64,000 nucleotides of DNA, taken from assembly GCF_009755665.1 (NCBI RefSeq), contig NZ_CP046622.1, positions 1,364,001 through 1,428,000 on the forward strand. The letters are read 5' to 3'. Origin of the DNA: Variovorax paradoxus. GTDB taxonomy: Bacteria > Pseudomonadota > Gammaproteobacteria > Burkholderiales > Burkholderiaceae_C. Numbering within the stretch: position 1 is the first letter of the stretch; every line of letters begins with the position of its first letter. Below the pieces are notes generated by a model. The model saw nothing but the letters and a program-made list of their open reading frames with translations. It had not been told where the DNA came from and searched no databases. Made by a program: the position numbers and the translations under genes. Shown one piece after another: positions 8,491 to 18,299 of this stretch.

Positions 8491-8898
8491 ATGACCACAT
8501 CTTTCGTTCGCACCGTGCCCGTCGTGCTGGCCCTCGCGCTTGCTTCCATCGGCGTTTCCGCCGTGGCCCAAACCGCGACAACCGCGGCACCCGCAACGAC
8601 CACCGCCGAACCCACCACCACCGAAAAGGTGAAGGAAGCCGGCAGGGACGCAGTCGATGCCACCAAGACCACCACCAAGAAGGCCGTGAACGCCACCGAA
8701 CGCGGCACCAAGAAGGCATGGGACGCAACCAAGCGGACCACCAAGAAGGCCACCAATGCCACCAAGAACGTGGCCGCCAAGACGGGTGACGCGGTTGAAA
8801 CCGCCGGCCACAAGACGGCCGACGGCATGCGCAGCACCGGCAAGGCCATCGGCGAAAAGGTGCCCGGCACCGCCGAACACGAAGCCGCCAAGAAATAA
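8491..8898 (+). CDS. Secreted Lys/Thr/Ala-rich protein with 11-residue repeats (LEA-like)
   Basis: 135 residues. The signal peptide ends near VSAVAQ (about residue 27), then a Thr/Ala/Pro linker, then a repeat region from about 46 to 120 with an 11-residue period: VDATKTTTKKA, VNATERGTKKA, WDATKRTTKKA, TNATKNVAAKT, GDAVETAGHKT. The period and composition recall group 3 LEA proteins and other amphipathic-helix repeats; the basic, Ala-rich composition also resembles histone H1-like tails, but an exported protein is unlikely to coat the nucleoid. AAAAAGGAG at 8475-8483 sets the start. It is monocistronic with a strong terminator. Its function is not known; desiccation/envelope protection is a guess from the repeat type. 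Confidence 0.8.
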   Translation: MTTSFVRTVPVVLALALASIGVSAVAQTATTAAPATTTAEPTTTEKVKEAGRDAVDATKTTTKKAVNATERGTKKAWDATKRTTKKATNATKNVAAKTGDAVETAGHKTADGMRSTGKAIGEKVPGTAEHEAAKK

Positions 8899-8916
8899 CC
8901 GGCGCCCGCCTTCCGC

Positions 8917-8940
8917 AAAACCCGCTACGGCGGGTTTTTT
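8917..8940 (+). terminator. Rho-independent terminator after the 11-mer repeat gene
   Basis: AAAACCCGC / TACG loop / GCGGGTTTTTT: a 9-bp stem followed by T residues, 19 bp after the stop codon. Confidence 0.85.
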
Positions 8941-8985
8941 CATGGGCGATCGACATTACCGACAGTGCCAAGATAGAGGCTGTTC

Positions 8986-9513
8986 ATGAAACCACCAACC
9001 GCACCTGACTCCACAAGCGCAGTGCTTACCGGCTTGGCACCCGTCGTCTCGCCGGACACCGTGGTGCTGATCCTCGGAAGCTTCCCGGGCGTTCGCTCGC
9101 TCGAGCAGCAGCAGTACTATGCGCATCCGCAAAATCAGTTCTGGAAAATCTTGCAAGCCGTTTGGCCCCAACACCCCCTCCCGGTCGGCGCAGACAGCTA
9201 TCCCGAAAAGAAGAGGTGGTTGCTCGCGCGCGGCCTGGGCGTGTGGGACGTGTATGCCGCCTGCGAGCGCGAGGGCAGCCTCGACTCGGCCATTCGCGCA
9301 CCCGTTGCCAACGACATTGCCGGCCTGCATCTGCCGAAGCTCGCCGCCATTGCCCACAACGGCGGCGAGAGCTTCAAGCATGCGCGCCACACGCGCACCC
9401 TGGGCGTGCCGGTCTACCAGCTGCCTTCCACCAGCCCCGCCAATGCGTCCTGGAGCTTCGAGCGCAAGCTCGCGGCCTGGCGCGAGGTCTTCGGCGCCCA
9501 CCAACTCATCTGA
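8986..9513 (+). CDS. Hypoxanthine/uracil-DNA glycosylase (UDG superfamily, HDG type)
   Basis: 175 residues of the uracil-DNA glycosylase fold. GSFPGVRSLEQQQYYAHPQNQFW (about 31-53) is the motif of the hypoxanthine-DNA glycosylase branch (UDG family 6), and LPSTSPANASW near 145-155 corresponds to the second DNA-binding motif. Such enzymes excise deaminated bases, especially hypoxanthine from adenine deamination. The stop TGA shares a base with the next start (TGATG), so it is translationally coupled to the SpeE-like gene. The functional link to that gene and to the GspE ATPase is not obvious. Confidence 0.85.
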   Translation: MKPPTAPDSTSAVLTGLAPVVSPDTVVLILGSFPGVRSLEQQQYYAHPQNQFWKILQAVWPQHPLPVGADSYPEKKRWLLARGLGVWDVYAACEREGSLDSAIRAPVANDIAGLHLPKLAAIAHNGGESFKHARHTRTLGVPVYQLPSTSPANASWSFERKLAAWREVFGAHQLI

Positions 9514-10291
9514 TGGCCACGAGCAAATCCCCCGTCCTTCCTGAAGTCAATTTTTCCGACTGGGGCGACATCCGCTACCTGCACCTGGGCACCGAATGGG
9601 TCCAAGGCTCGATGAAGCTCGACGCGCCGTTCGAGATCGAACTCGAATACGTTCAGCGCATGATGGCCTGGCTGCTGTTCGCCGATGCGAAAAGCGTGGC
9701 GAGCCGCCACGCGATGCAGCTGGGGCTTGGCGCGGCCACGCTCACCAAGTTCTGCCGCAAGACCTTGCGCATGCGCACCACCGCGGTCGAGCTGAACCCG
9801 CAGGTGGTGTCGGCGTGCCGCGGCTGGTTCAAGCTGCCGGCGGACGACCCGAAGCTGCGCGTGGTCATTGCCGATGCGGCGCTCGAAATTCGCAAGCCCG
9901 AGTGGCAGGGCACGGTCGACGCGTTGCAGGTCGACCTGTACGACCACGAGGCCGCCGCACCGGTGCTCGACAGCGAAGATTTCTACGCCGATTGCCGCGC
10001 ATTGCTCACTGAAGACGGCAGCATGACGGTCAACCTCTTCGGCCGATCGTCGAGCTACGAACGCAGCCTCGAGAAAATTGCCGGCGCATTCGGTGCCGAT
10101 GCGGTGTGGGCCTTCAAGCCGACGCGCGAAGGCAACACGGTGGTGCTGGCGCAGCGCATGCCAAGCCGTCCGAAGCGCGAAGCCCTTGCCGAGCGCGCCC
10201 AAACGATCCAGACTCGATGGGGCCTGCCCGCGCCTAAATGGCTGCGTGTGTTCAAACCGCTGAATCCCACTCTCACCCGACCTTCCGGCTC

Positions 10292-10295
<4 letters not shown>
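9513..10295 (+). CDS. Spermidine synthase-like class I SAM-fold protein
   Basis: 260 residues. The Rossmann core resembles the SpeE/methyltransferase fold: QLGLGAATLTKFCRKTLRMRTTAVELNPQVV (about 70-100), IADAALEI and VDALQVDLYDHEA follow the strand order. The canonical aminopropyltransferase GGGDGG loop is replaced by GLGAATL, and the putrescine-binding YHE region is not seen, so real spermidine synthesis is doubtful. It is co-translated with the glycosylase (1-bp overlap) and with gspE (4-bp overlap). A SAM-dependent methyltransferase or an inactive homologue are both open. Confidence 0.75.
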
Positions 10296-12088
<1,793 letters not shown>

Positions 12089-12091
12089 ACC

Positions 12092-12108
12092 CCGGCGGAG
12101 CCGGTTTT
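12092..12108 (+). terminator. Weak terminator candidate after the gspE-like gene
   Basis: CCGGC-GGA-GCCGG followed by four T residues, 4 bp after the stop codon. The 5-bp stem is short, so efficiency is doubtful. The rest of the 152-bp gap to tctB shows no convincing promoter to the eye. Confidence 0.35.
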
Positions 12109-12240
12109 CCGGCGTTCCGCAAATCGGTGCGGTGAAGTCTTTCGGGTTATCCCTAGGCCTTTCGTTAGTGGAATCCACATCGGGCTGACCACTGGCTGAC
12201 TCGACAATCCGGCATCGAAATTTGTTCGAGGAGACTGTTC

Positions 12241-12729
12241 GTGAAAATCAAGAGTCAGAAAGACTTTTTCTCGGGCCTGATGTTTACGGTAGTGGGCGCG
12301 GCGTTCGCATGGGGCGCCACCACCTACAGCGTAGGCACCGGCGCTCGCATGGGCCCGGGTTACTTCCCGTTGATGTTGGGCATTCTGATGGCCGTCATCG
12401 GCCTGGGGATCATGTTCAGCGGCCTGACCGTTGAAACCACCGACGGCGAAAAGATCGGCAAGTGGGCCTGGAAGCAGGTGATCTTCATCCTGGGCGCCAA
12501 CGTCGCCTTCGGCATCTTGCTCGGCGGCCTGCCGAGCGTCGGCGTGCCGGCCATGGGAATGATCATCGCGATCTATGCGCTGGTGCTCATCGCCAGCCTT
12601 GCGGGCCACGAGTACAAGCTGCCTACCGTGCTGATCCTGGCCACCGTGCTGGCCGTCGGCAGCTATGTTGCATTCATCTGGGCGCTCAAGCTGCAGATCC
12701 AGGTCTGGCCGACCTTCATCACCGGTTGA
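12241..12729 (+). CDS. tctB: Tripartite tricarboxylate transporter small subunit TctB
   Basis: 162 residues with four predicted membrane segments (about 10-28, 40-60, 78-110 and 125-150), the size and layout of TctB. GARMGPGYFPLMLG near residues 35-48 is the conserved TctB motif. It pairs with TctA in Na+-dependent, receptor-driven import of tricarboxylates or other carboxylic acids. It starts with GTG at 12241, supported by GAGGAGA about 8 bp upstream. It lies 16 bp before tctA, so the two are one operon. No tctC is directly adjacent; the closest Bug receptor gene is at 15655. Confidence 0.92.
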   Translation: MKIKSQKDFFSGLMFTVVGAAFAWGATTYSVGTGARMGPGYFPLMLGILMAVIGLGIMFSGLTVETTDGEKIGKWAWKQVIFILGANVAFGILLGGLPSVGVPAMGMIIAIYALVLIASLAGHEYKLPTVLILATVLAVGSYVAFIWALKLQIQVWPTFITG

Positions 12730-12745
12730 GAAGAAAGCTGCTCAC

Positions 12746-14257
12746 ATGGAATTGTTCGAACACCTCTCGATGGGTTTTGGCGTTGCCTTTACCTTCACCA
12801 ACCTGCTGTACTGCCTGGGCGGCTGTATCCTCGGCACGCTGATCGGCGTGCTGCCGGGCATCGGCCCGGTTGCGACCATCGCAATGCTGCTGCCGGCCAC
12901 GTATGCGCTGCCGCCCGTGTCGGCGCTGATCATGCTGGCCGGTATTTATTACGGCGCGCAGTACGGCGGTTCCACTACCGCCATTCTGGTGAACCTGCCT
13001 GGCGAATCTTCGTCGGTGGTAACCGTGATCGACGGCTACCAGATGGCTCGCAAGGGCCGTGCAGGTCCGGCGCTCGCCGCTGCGGGCCTGGGCTCGTTCT
13101 TTGCCGGTTGCGTCGGCACGCTGATCCTGGCTGCCTTTGCGCCTCCGCTCACCGAGCTGGCCTTCAAGTTCGGCCCGGCCGAGTACTTCTCGCTGATGAT
13201 CCTGGGCCTGATCGGCGCCGTGGTGCTGGCTTCGGGCTCGCTGCTCAAGGCCATCGGCATGATCGTGCTGGGCCTGCTGCTCGGCCTGGTGGGCACCGAC
13301 GTGAACTCGGGCGTGGCACGCTACAGCTTCGACGTTCCGGAACTGACCGACGGCATCGGCTTTGTGGCCATTGCCATGGGCGTGTTCGGTTACGGCGAAA
13401 TCATTGCCAACCTTTCGCGCCCCGACGACGAGCGCGAGGTGTTCACCGCCAAGGTCTCGGGCCTGTTCCCGACCAAGGAAGACTTCAAGCGCATGATCCC
13501 GGCCGTGCTGCGCGGCACGGCACTGGGCTCGTCGCTCGGCATCCTGCCGGGTGGCGGTGCGTTGCTGTCGGCCTTTGCGGCCTACACCATCGAGAAGAAG
13601 ACCAAGCTGCATCCGGGCGAAGTGCCCTTCGGCAAGGGCAACATCCGCGGCGTGGCAGCTCCCGAAGCGGCCAACAACGCCGGTGCGCAAACCTCCTTCA
13701 TTCCGCTGCTCACGCTGGGTATTCCGCCCAACGCGGTGATGGCGCTGATGGTGGGCGCAATGACGATCCACAACATCCAGCCCGGCCCGCAGGTGATGAC
13801 CAGCAACCCCGAACTGTTCTGGGGCCTGATCGCCTCGATGTGGCTCGGCAATGCAATGCTCGTGATCCTGAACCTGCCGCTGATCGGCATGTGGATCAAG
13901 CTCTTGACGGTGCCTTACAAGTTCCTGTTCCCCGCGATCGTGCTGTTCTGCGCCATTGGCGTGTACTCCACGAACAACAACACGTGGGACATCTGGATGG
14001 TGGGCATCTTCGGTTTTGTGGGCTACACCTTCTTCAAGCTGGGTTGCGAGCCTGCACCGTTGCTGCTGGGCTTCATTCTCGGGCCGATGATGGAAGAGAA
14101 CCTGCGCCGTTCGCTGCTGCTCTCGCGCGGTGACTGGAGCGTGTTCGTCACGCGTCCGATCTCGCTCGGACTGCTGCTTGCCGCTGCATTGCTGCTGGTG
14201 ATCGTGCTGTTGCCGGCGGTGAAGGCGAAACGCGAAGAAGCTTTCGTCGAGGACTGA
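12746..14257 (+). CDS. tctA: Tripartite tricarboxylate transporter large permease TctA
   Basis: 503 residues with about twelve membrane helices. Conserved TctA sequences are obvious: GVLPGIGPVATIAMLLPATY, ITIVAGIYYGAQYGGS-type IYYGAQYGGSTTAILVNLPGE, GILPGGGALLSAFAAY and PEAANNAGAQTSFIPLLTLGIP. It forms the transport path of the TTT system together with TctB, using a separate periplasmic Bug receptor. ATG at 12746 is chosen over an upstream in-frame CTG/TTG because the TctA N-terminus begins here. A strong terminator follows after 23 bp. Confidence 0.95.
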   Translation: MELFEHLSMGFGVAFTFTNLLYCLGGCILGTLIGVLPGIGPVATIAMLLPATYALPPVSALIMLAGIYYGAQYGGSTTAILVNLPGESSSVVTVIDGYQMARKGRAGPALAAAGLGSFFAGCVGTLILAAFAPPLTELAFKFGPAEYFSLMILGLIGAVVLASGSLLKAIGMIVLGLLLGLVGTDVNSGVARYSFDVPELTDGIGFVAIAMGVFGYGEIIANLSRPDDEREVFTAKVSGLFPTKEDFKRMIPAVLRGTALGSSLGILPGGGALLSAFAAYTIEKKTKLHPGEVPFGKGNIRGVAAPEAANNAGAQTSFIPLLTLGIPPNAVMALMVGAMTIHNIQPGPQVMTSNPELFWGLIASMWLGNAMLVILNLPLIGMWIKLLTVPYKFLFPAIVLFCAIGVYSTNNNTWDIWMVGIFGFVGYTFFKLGCEPAPLLLGFILGPMMEENLRRSLLLSRGDWSVFVTRPISLGLLLAAALLLVIVLLPAVKAKREEAFVED

Positions 14258-14280
14258 TTTCGGTCTTCCGGCTTTATCGA

Positions 14281-14306
14281 AACGGCGCCTTTTGGGCGCC
14301 GTTTTT
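14281..14306 (+). terminator. Rho-independent terminator of tctBA
   Basis: AACGGCGCC / TTTTG / GGCGCCGTT followed by T residues: a 9-bp GC-rich stem 23 bp after the tctA stop. Confidence 0.88.
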
Positions 14307-14331
14307 ATTCGTGCTTTGTTTTGGGCGTTGC

Positions 14332-14589
14332 TTCAGGGCGTGTGCACAGGCCACCGGGTACTCCCCCCGCGAATGTCCCCCGGGGCTGCGCCCCTCCTCC
14401 TTTATTTCGCTGCGCGGAGCACCCGATGCCCTGCGCACTTGGGCACGCTGCTGGTGCGTCGCTGATCAACGACCGCTCTTTGCAACGCACACGTCGATGG
14501 GGTGCCTTGCGCAGCGAAATAAAGGAGGAGGCCGCAGGCCGGGGGACATTCGCGGAGCAAGGTACCCCGTCGGCGGGTGCGCCGCCCTG
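14332..14589. repeat. Long near-palindromic dispersed repeat, copy 1 (about 258 bp)
   Basis: Fills most of the 373-bp gap between the convergent tctA and LysR genes. The ends are TTCAGGGC and GCCCTGAA. The left arm (about 14332-14455) and right arm (about 14470-14589) are imperfect reverse complements. They share GCGAATGTCCCCC, CCTCCTCCTTTATTTCGCTGCGC and GGGTAC, with the central palindrome TGATCA at 14463-14468. A second copy is at 27984-28237; the 90 bp at 14492-14581 match 28141-28230 with one mismatch. No transposase and no clear target duplication are visible, so it resembles a MITE or a very large REP/BIME-type element. Confidence 0.85.
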
Positions 14590-14630
14590 AATGTCGACGC
14601 TGATCGCGCCACGATACGAATTAACAAAAC

Positions 14631-15557
14631 CTACGGCTTGCCAGCTCTCGGTGGTTTCATGTGCTGCCGCGCCATAGCCAGGAAGGCCAACGCGGCGGGG
14701 CTGAGCGGGTGTTTGGCCAGCCGAACGGCTACTACCGGGTATTCCAGAGTCGGGCGCGTGACCGAAACCGCACGCAGGTTGCCGGGCATTAGCACCTCCA
14801 CATACCGGGGCAACAGTGCCACGCCCGCGCCTGCCTGGATGAGGCCGAACGCTGTCGACAACATCGATACGTGGTGCGCCACCTGCGGGTACACGTTAGC
14901 CACGCTCGACAGCTGGCGGCTGACCGAGCGCCACACATTGGCGTCTGGGTTGACGTGGATGAAGGGCAGCGCCTCCAGGTGCCTGGCGTCGACCACCACG
15001 CGCTGCGCCAGCGGATGATCTTCGCGCACGAAAAGCGCCATGCGCTCTGTAAAGAGCGGTTCGGTGGCCAGTTCCGAGTGCTTCTGCCCGATGTCCGAGC
15101 CAAATCCCAGGTCGGCCTCCTGCGAGAGCAGGCGCGAAATCATCTGCTCCGCGGTGCTGTCGAGCAGCGTGATGGCCAGGGTGGGGTGTTTCTGCGAAAA
15201 GCGGCCGAGCATTGGCGGCAGCAGGGCACCGGCAGTGAGGTGGCCCACCGCCAGCACCACGCGGCCCTCGCGCAGCTGCGATTGCGAACGGCAGGCGTCT
15301 ACCGACTCATCGATGAGCCGCAGCGCGCGCACGGCCGTTTCGACCATCACCTGGCCCGCGCTCGTCAGCTGGATGCGGCGGCCGCGCACCACCAGCGGCT
15401 GCCCGATCTCTTCTTCCATGCGCTTGATCAGATGGCTGATCGCGGGTTGGGTCAGCTGCAGGGTTTCCGCGGCCAGCGTGAAGCTGCCGGTTTCGGCTAC
15501 TGCCGCCAGCGCCCGCAACTGCTGCAGCGAAACCTCTTCGGCGGCGTTCTTTGCCAT
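14631..15557 (-). CDS. LysR family transcriptional regulator
   Basis: 308 residues. The N-terminal winged HTH is clear (VSLQQLRALAAVAETGSFTLAAETLQLTQPAISHLIKRMEEEIGQPL, about 9-55), followed by a periplasmic-binding-like effector domain (VVLAVGHLTAGALLPPMLGRF onwards). It is divergent from the Bug receptor gene with 97 bp between starts, the usual layout for a LysR activator that controls the neighbouring operon and itself. The likely target is the Bug-GGT-transporter-SDR run at 15655-20068. The ligand cannot be told from the sequence. Confidence 0.92.
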   Translation of the reverse strand: MAKNAAEEVSLQQLRALAAVAETGSFTLAAETLQLTQPAISHLIKRMEEEIGQPLVVRGRRIQLTSAGQVMVETAVRALRLIDESVDACRSQSQLREGRVVLAVGHLTAGALLPPMLGRFSQKHPTLAITLLDSTAEQMISRLLSQEADLGFGSDIGQKHSELATEPLFTERMALFVREDHPLAQRVVVDARHLEALPFIHVNPDANVWRSVSRQLSSVANVYPQVAHHVSMLSTAFGLIQAGAGVALLPRYVEVLMPGNLRAVSVTRPTLEYPVVAVRLAKHPLSPAALAFLAMARQHMKPPRAGKP

Positions 15558-15576
15558 AAACCATGCTCATAGTTGA

Positions 15577-15590
15577 ATAAGGTGGATTAT
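15577..15590. promoter_or_regulatory. Candidate LysR-type binding site
   Basis: ATAAGGTGGATTAT has ATAA/TTAT half-sites around six bases and contains the T-N11-A LysR pattern. It lies midway between the divergent LysR and Bug starts. Short motifs like this occur by chance, so support is weak. Confidence 0.3.
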
Positions 15591-15654
15591 CTGGCTTGAT
15601 GCGCGGCGGCTGCATAGCATGCAGGGTTTCTCCACCGGGCCAGAATCCAGCACC

Positions 15655-16632
15655 ATGAAACGAATCCAGTTCCTTCAGGGGGTTGCCGCAGCGCTCTGCC
15701 TGGCTGCATCGAGCACAGCCAGCTTCGCACAGGGCTATCCCAACAAGCCGGTGCGGCTCGTCGTGCCGTTCCCCGCGGGCGGCGCCACCGATCTCTTTGC
15801 GCGCACGCTCGGGCAGAAGATGAGCGAGAAGCTCGGCACCACGCTGGTCGTCGACAACAAGCCGGGTGCCGGCGGGGCCATCGGTTCCGACCTGGTTGCC
15901 AAGGCGCCGGCCGACGGCTACACGTTGCTGCTGGCCACCACCAGCACGCACTCGATCGGCCCGGCCATCACCAGCAAGCTGCCTTACGACACGGTGCGCG
16001 ACTTCTCGCCCATCGCGCACGTGGGCGATGCGCCCAGCATCATGCTGGTGCCGGTCAATTCGCCCGCGAAGACGGTGCGCGAATGGATCGACCATGCCAA
16101 GAAGAACCCCGGCAAGCTCAACTACGCCTCCAGCGGCAACGGCACGATCGTGCAGCTCACGGCGGAGCTCTTCAAGGCGCAGGCCGGCGTGTTCGTCACG
16201 CACATTCCCTACAAGGGCACCGCGCTTGCCATTCCCGACCTGATCAGCGGCAAGATCGACGTGCTGTTCGACTCGCTCCCCACCGGCATGCCGCACGTGC
16301 GCGACGGGCGCCTGCGCGCGCTCGGCGTCACCACGCGGGGGCGCAGCCCGCTGGCGCCGGAGCTGCCGCCCATTGCCGACACTCTGCCAGGCTATGAGTC
16401 GAGCACCTGGTTCGGCTTCTATGGTCCGAAGGGGCTGCCGGCGGACATCGTGGCGCGCGTCAACAAGGCGGCCAACGAAGCCTTGGCCGACCCTGAGCTG
16501 AAAGACAAGCTTTCGCGCCTGGGCATCGAACCCGCCACTGCCGGAACGCCCGAGCAGTTCGCGAAGATGGTGGCCACCGATGCTGCCAAGTGGAAAAAGA
16601 TCGTGGTCGACCGCAAGATCACCAACGACTGA
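15655..16632 (+). CDS. Bug family (TctC) periplasmic solute-binding protein
   Basis: 325 residues. The signal peptide ends at about ASFAQG (residues 1-26), followed by the Bug hallmarks YPNKPVRLVVPFPAGGATDLFARTLGQ and VVDNKPGAGGAIGSDLVAKA, and later LNYASSGNGT, HIPYKGTALAIPDLISGKIDVLFDS. Bug proteins capture carboxylates, amino acids or amides for TTT transporters, or act only as sensors. The TctBA pair 1.4 kb away could be its permease, but is on the other side of a terminator, the palindromic repeat and LysR. The following GGT-like gene suggests a gamma-glutamyl or amino-acid ligand (inference). Confidence 0.92.
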   Translation: MKRIQFLQGVAAALCLAASSTASFAQGYPNKPVRLVVPFPAGGATDLFARTLGQKMSEKLGTTLVVDNKPGAGGAIGSDLVAKAPADGYTLLLATTSTHSIGPAITSKLPYDTVRDFSPIAHVGDAPSIMLVPVNSPAKTVREWIDHAKKNPGKLNYASSGNGTIVQLTAELFKAQAGVFVTHIPYKGTALAIPDLISGKIDVLFDSLPTGMPHVRDGRLRALGVTTRGRSPLAPELPPIADTLPGYESSTWFGFYGPKGLPADIVARVNKAANEALADPELKDKLSRLGIEPATAGTPEQFAKMVATDAAKWKKIVVDRKITND

Positions 16633-16664
16633 TGACGAGACAAATCACGACGAGACAAGCCGAC

Positions 16665-18278
16665 ATGAACTTCGATTTCAGCAATCCCTATCTCTCCACC
16701 CGCATCCCGATCTTCGCGCGCAACGTGGTGTCGACCTCGCACCCGCTGGCGTCTCAAGCCGGGCTGCGCATGCTCCAGCAGGGCGGCAACGCTGTGGATG
16801 CAGCCATTGCCACGGCAGCCGTGATGACGCTGGTCGAGCCGGTGAGCAACGGTCTCGGCAGCGACGCGTTCTGCATCCTGTGGGACGGCAAGGAACTGCA
16901 TGGCCTGAACGGCTCCGGTCCCGCGCCCAAGGCCTGGACGCCCGAGTACCTCAAGGCCAAGTACGGCGCCGATGCCGCGACGCCGCCGATGCGCGGCATC
17001 GATTCGGTCACGGTGCCAGGTGCCGTGCGCAGCTGGGTGGCGCTGAGCGATCGCTTCGGCAAGCTGCCCTTCGCCGACCTGATGGCGCCGGCCATCGACA
17101 TTGCCGAGCGCGGCTACCTCGTGCCGCCGGTGGTGCAAGGCAAGTGGCTGGCAGCCACCTCGCTGCTCGAGTCGCAGCCCGGCTTTGCGCAAGCCTTTCT
17201 GCCCTGGGGCCGCGCACCCGAGATCGGCGAGCTGTTTCGTTTTCCGGCCGCCGCGCGCGCGCTCAAGGCCATTGCCCGCACCAAGGGCGAGGCCTATTAC
17301 AACGGCGAAATCGCCGAGGCGCTCGCCAAGTTTTCGAAAGAGCAGGGCGGCTCGCTCACCGTGGCAGACCTCTCGGCCTACCAGCCTGAGTGGGTCAAGC
17401 CGATTTCGCGCGACTACCGCGGCCACACGCTGCACGAGATTCCGCCCAACGGGCAGGGCATCGCGGCGCTGATCGCGCTCGGCATTCTCGAAAAGTTCGA
17501 CATCGCTTCGCTCCCGGTCGACTCGGTCGCTTCGCAGCACCTGCAGATCGAGGCGATGAAGCTCGCCTTTGCCGACGTGTACCGCTACGTGTCGGAGCCA
17601 TCGTCGATGACGGTGACCCCCGCGCAAATGCTCGATGACGCCTATCTCGCATCGCGTGCGAGACTCATCGACGTGAAAAAGGCGCAGGACTTCAAGGCCG
17701 GCAACCCCGTGAAGGGCGGCACCATCTACCTCACGGCCGCGGACGAGAGCGGCATGATGGTGAGTTTCATCCAGAGCAACTACATGGGCTTCGGCTCGGG
17801 TTGCGTGGAGCCCGAGTTCGGCATCAGCCTGCAGAACCGCGGCCATGGCTTCAGCCTCAAGGCCGAGAGCCCGAACGTGGTGGCGCCGGGCAAGCGGCCC
17901 TTCCACACCATCATTCCGGCCTTCCTTACCAAGGACGGCCAGCCGGTGATGAGCTTTGGCGTGATGGGTGGCAACATGCAGCCCCAAGGCCACATGCAGA
18001 CGCTGGTGCGCATGCTCGACTACAAGCAGAACCCGCAGGCCGCCTGCGATGCGCCGCGCTGGCGCTTCAACGCGGGGCTCGAGATCAATGTCGAGGCCGC
18101 GATGAACCCGAACACCGTGCAGGGCCTGCGCGACCTCGGCCACCAGCTCGACGTGATCAACGACTCGTACCAGGACTTCGGCGCCGGCCAGTTCATCTGG
18201 CGCGCGGGCGACCCGTCGGTCGAAGGCTATGTGGCCGCCAGCGATCCGCGCCGCGACGGCGTGGCTGCAGGCTATTGA
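16665..18278 (+). CDS. Gamma-glutamyltransferase family protein
   Basis: 537 residues of the Ntn-hydrolase GGT family. ASQAGLRMLQQGGNAVDAAIATAAVMTLVEP (about 30-60) is the classic N-terminal motif. The family's autocleavage threonine corresponds to Thr353 in GGTIYLTAADESG, aligning with TTHYSVVD of E. coli Ggt, so processing into two subunits is expected. Downstream, MGFGSGCVEPEFGISLQNRG replaces the usual glutathione-binding segment, so the substrate is probably not glutathione; GGT-like acylases of this type occur in Comamonadaceae. No clear signal peptide. The ATG at 16665 is preferred; an earlier ATG overlaps the Bug stop. It lies in one operon with the Bug and DMT genes. Confidence 0.85.
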   Translation: MNFDFSNPYLSTRIPIFARNVVSTSHPLASQAGLRMLQQGGNAVDAAIATAAVMTLVEPVSNGLGSDAFCILWDGKELHGLNGSGPAPKAWTPEYLKAKYGADAATPPMRGIDSVTVPGAVRSWVALSDRFGKLPFADLMAPAIDIAERGYLVPPVVQGKWLAATSLLESQPGFAQAFLPWGRAPEIGELFRFPAAARALKAIARTKGEAYYNGEIAEALAKFSKEQGGSLTVADLSAYQPEWVKPISRDYRGHTLHEIPPNGQGIAALIALGILEKFDIASLPVDSVASQHLQIEAMKLAFADVYRYVSEPSSMTVTPAQMLDDAYLASRARLIDVKKAQDFKAGNPVKGGTIYLTAADESGMMVSFIQSNYMGFGSGCVEPEFGISLQNRGHGFSLKAESPNVVAPGKRPFHTIIPAFLTKDGQPVMSFGVMGGNMQPQGHMQTLVRMLDYKQNPQAACDAPRWRFNAGLEINVEAAMNPNTVQGLRDLGHQLDVINDSYQDFGAGQFIWRAGDPSVEGYVAASDPRRDGVAAGY

Positions 18279-18299
18279 AGACCGCGCGATGATCGAGGG

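Noticed and set aside
14311..15018. Open frames through the palindromic repeats (translations such as FISLRGAPGALCTWAR)
   Set aside because: They occur in both arms and both copies because the DNA is palindromic, and they run into neighbouring genes; no start with proper spacing to the internal AAGGAGG. Considered non-coding.
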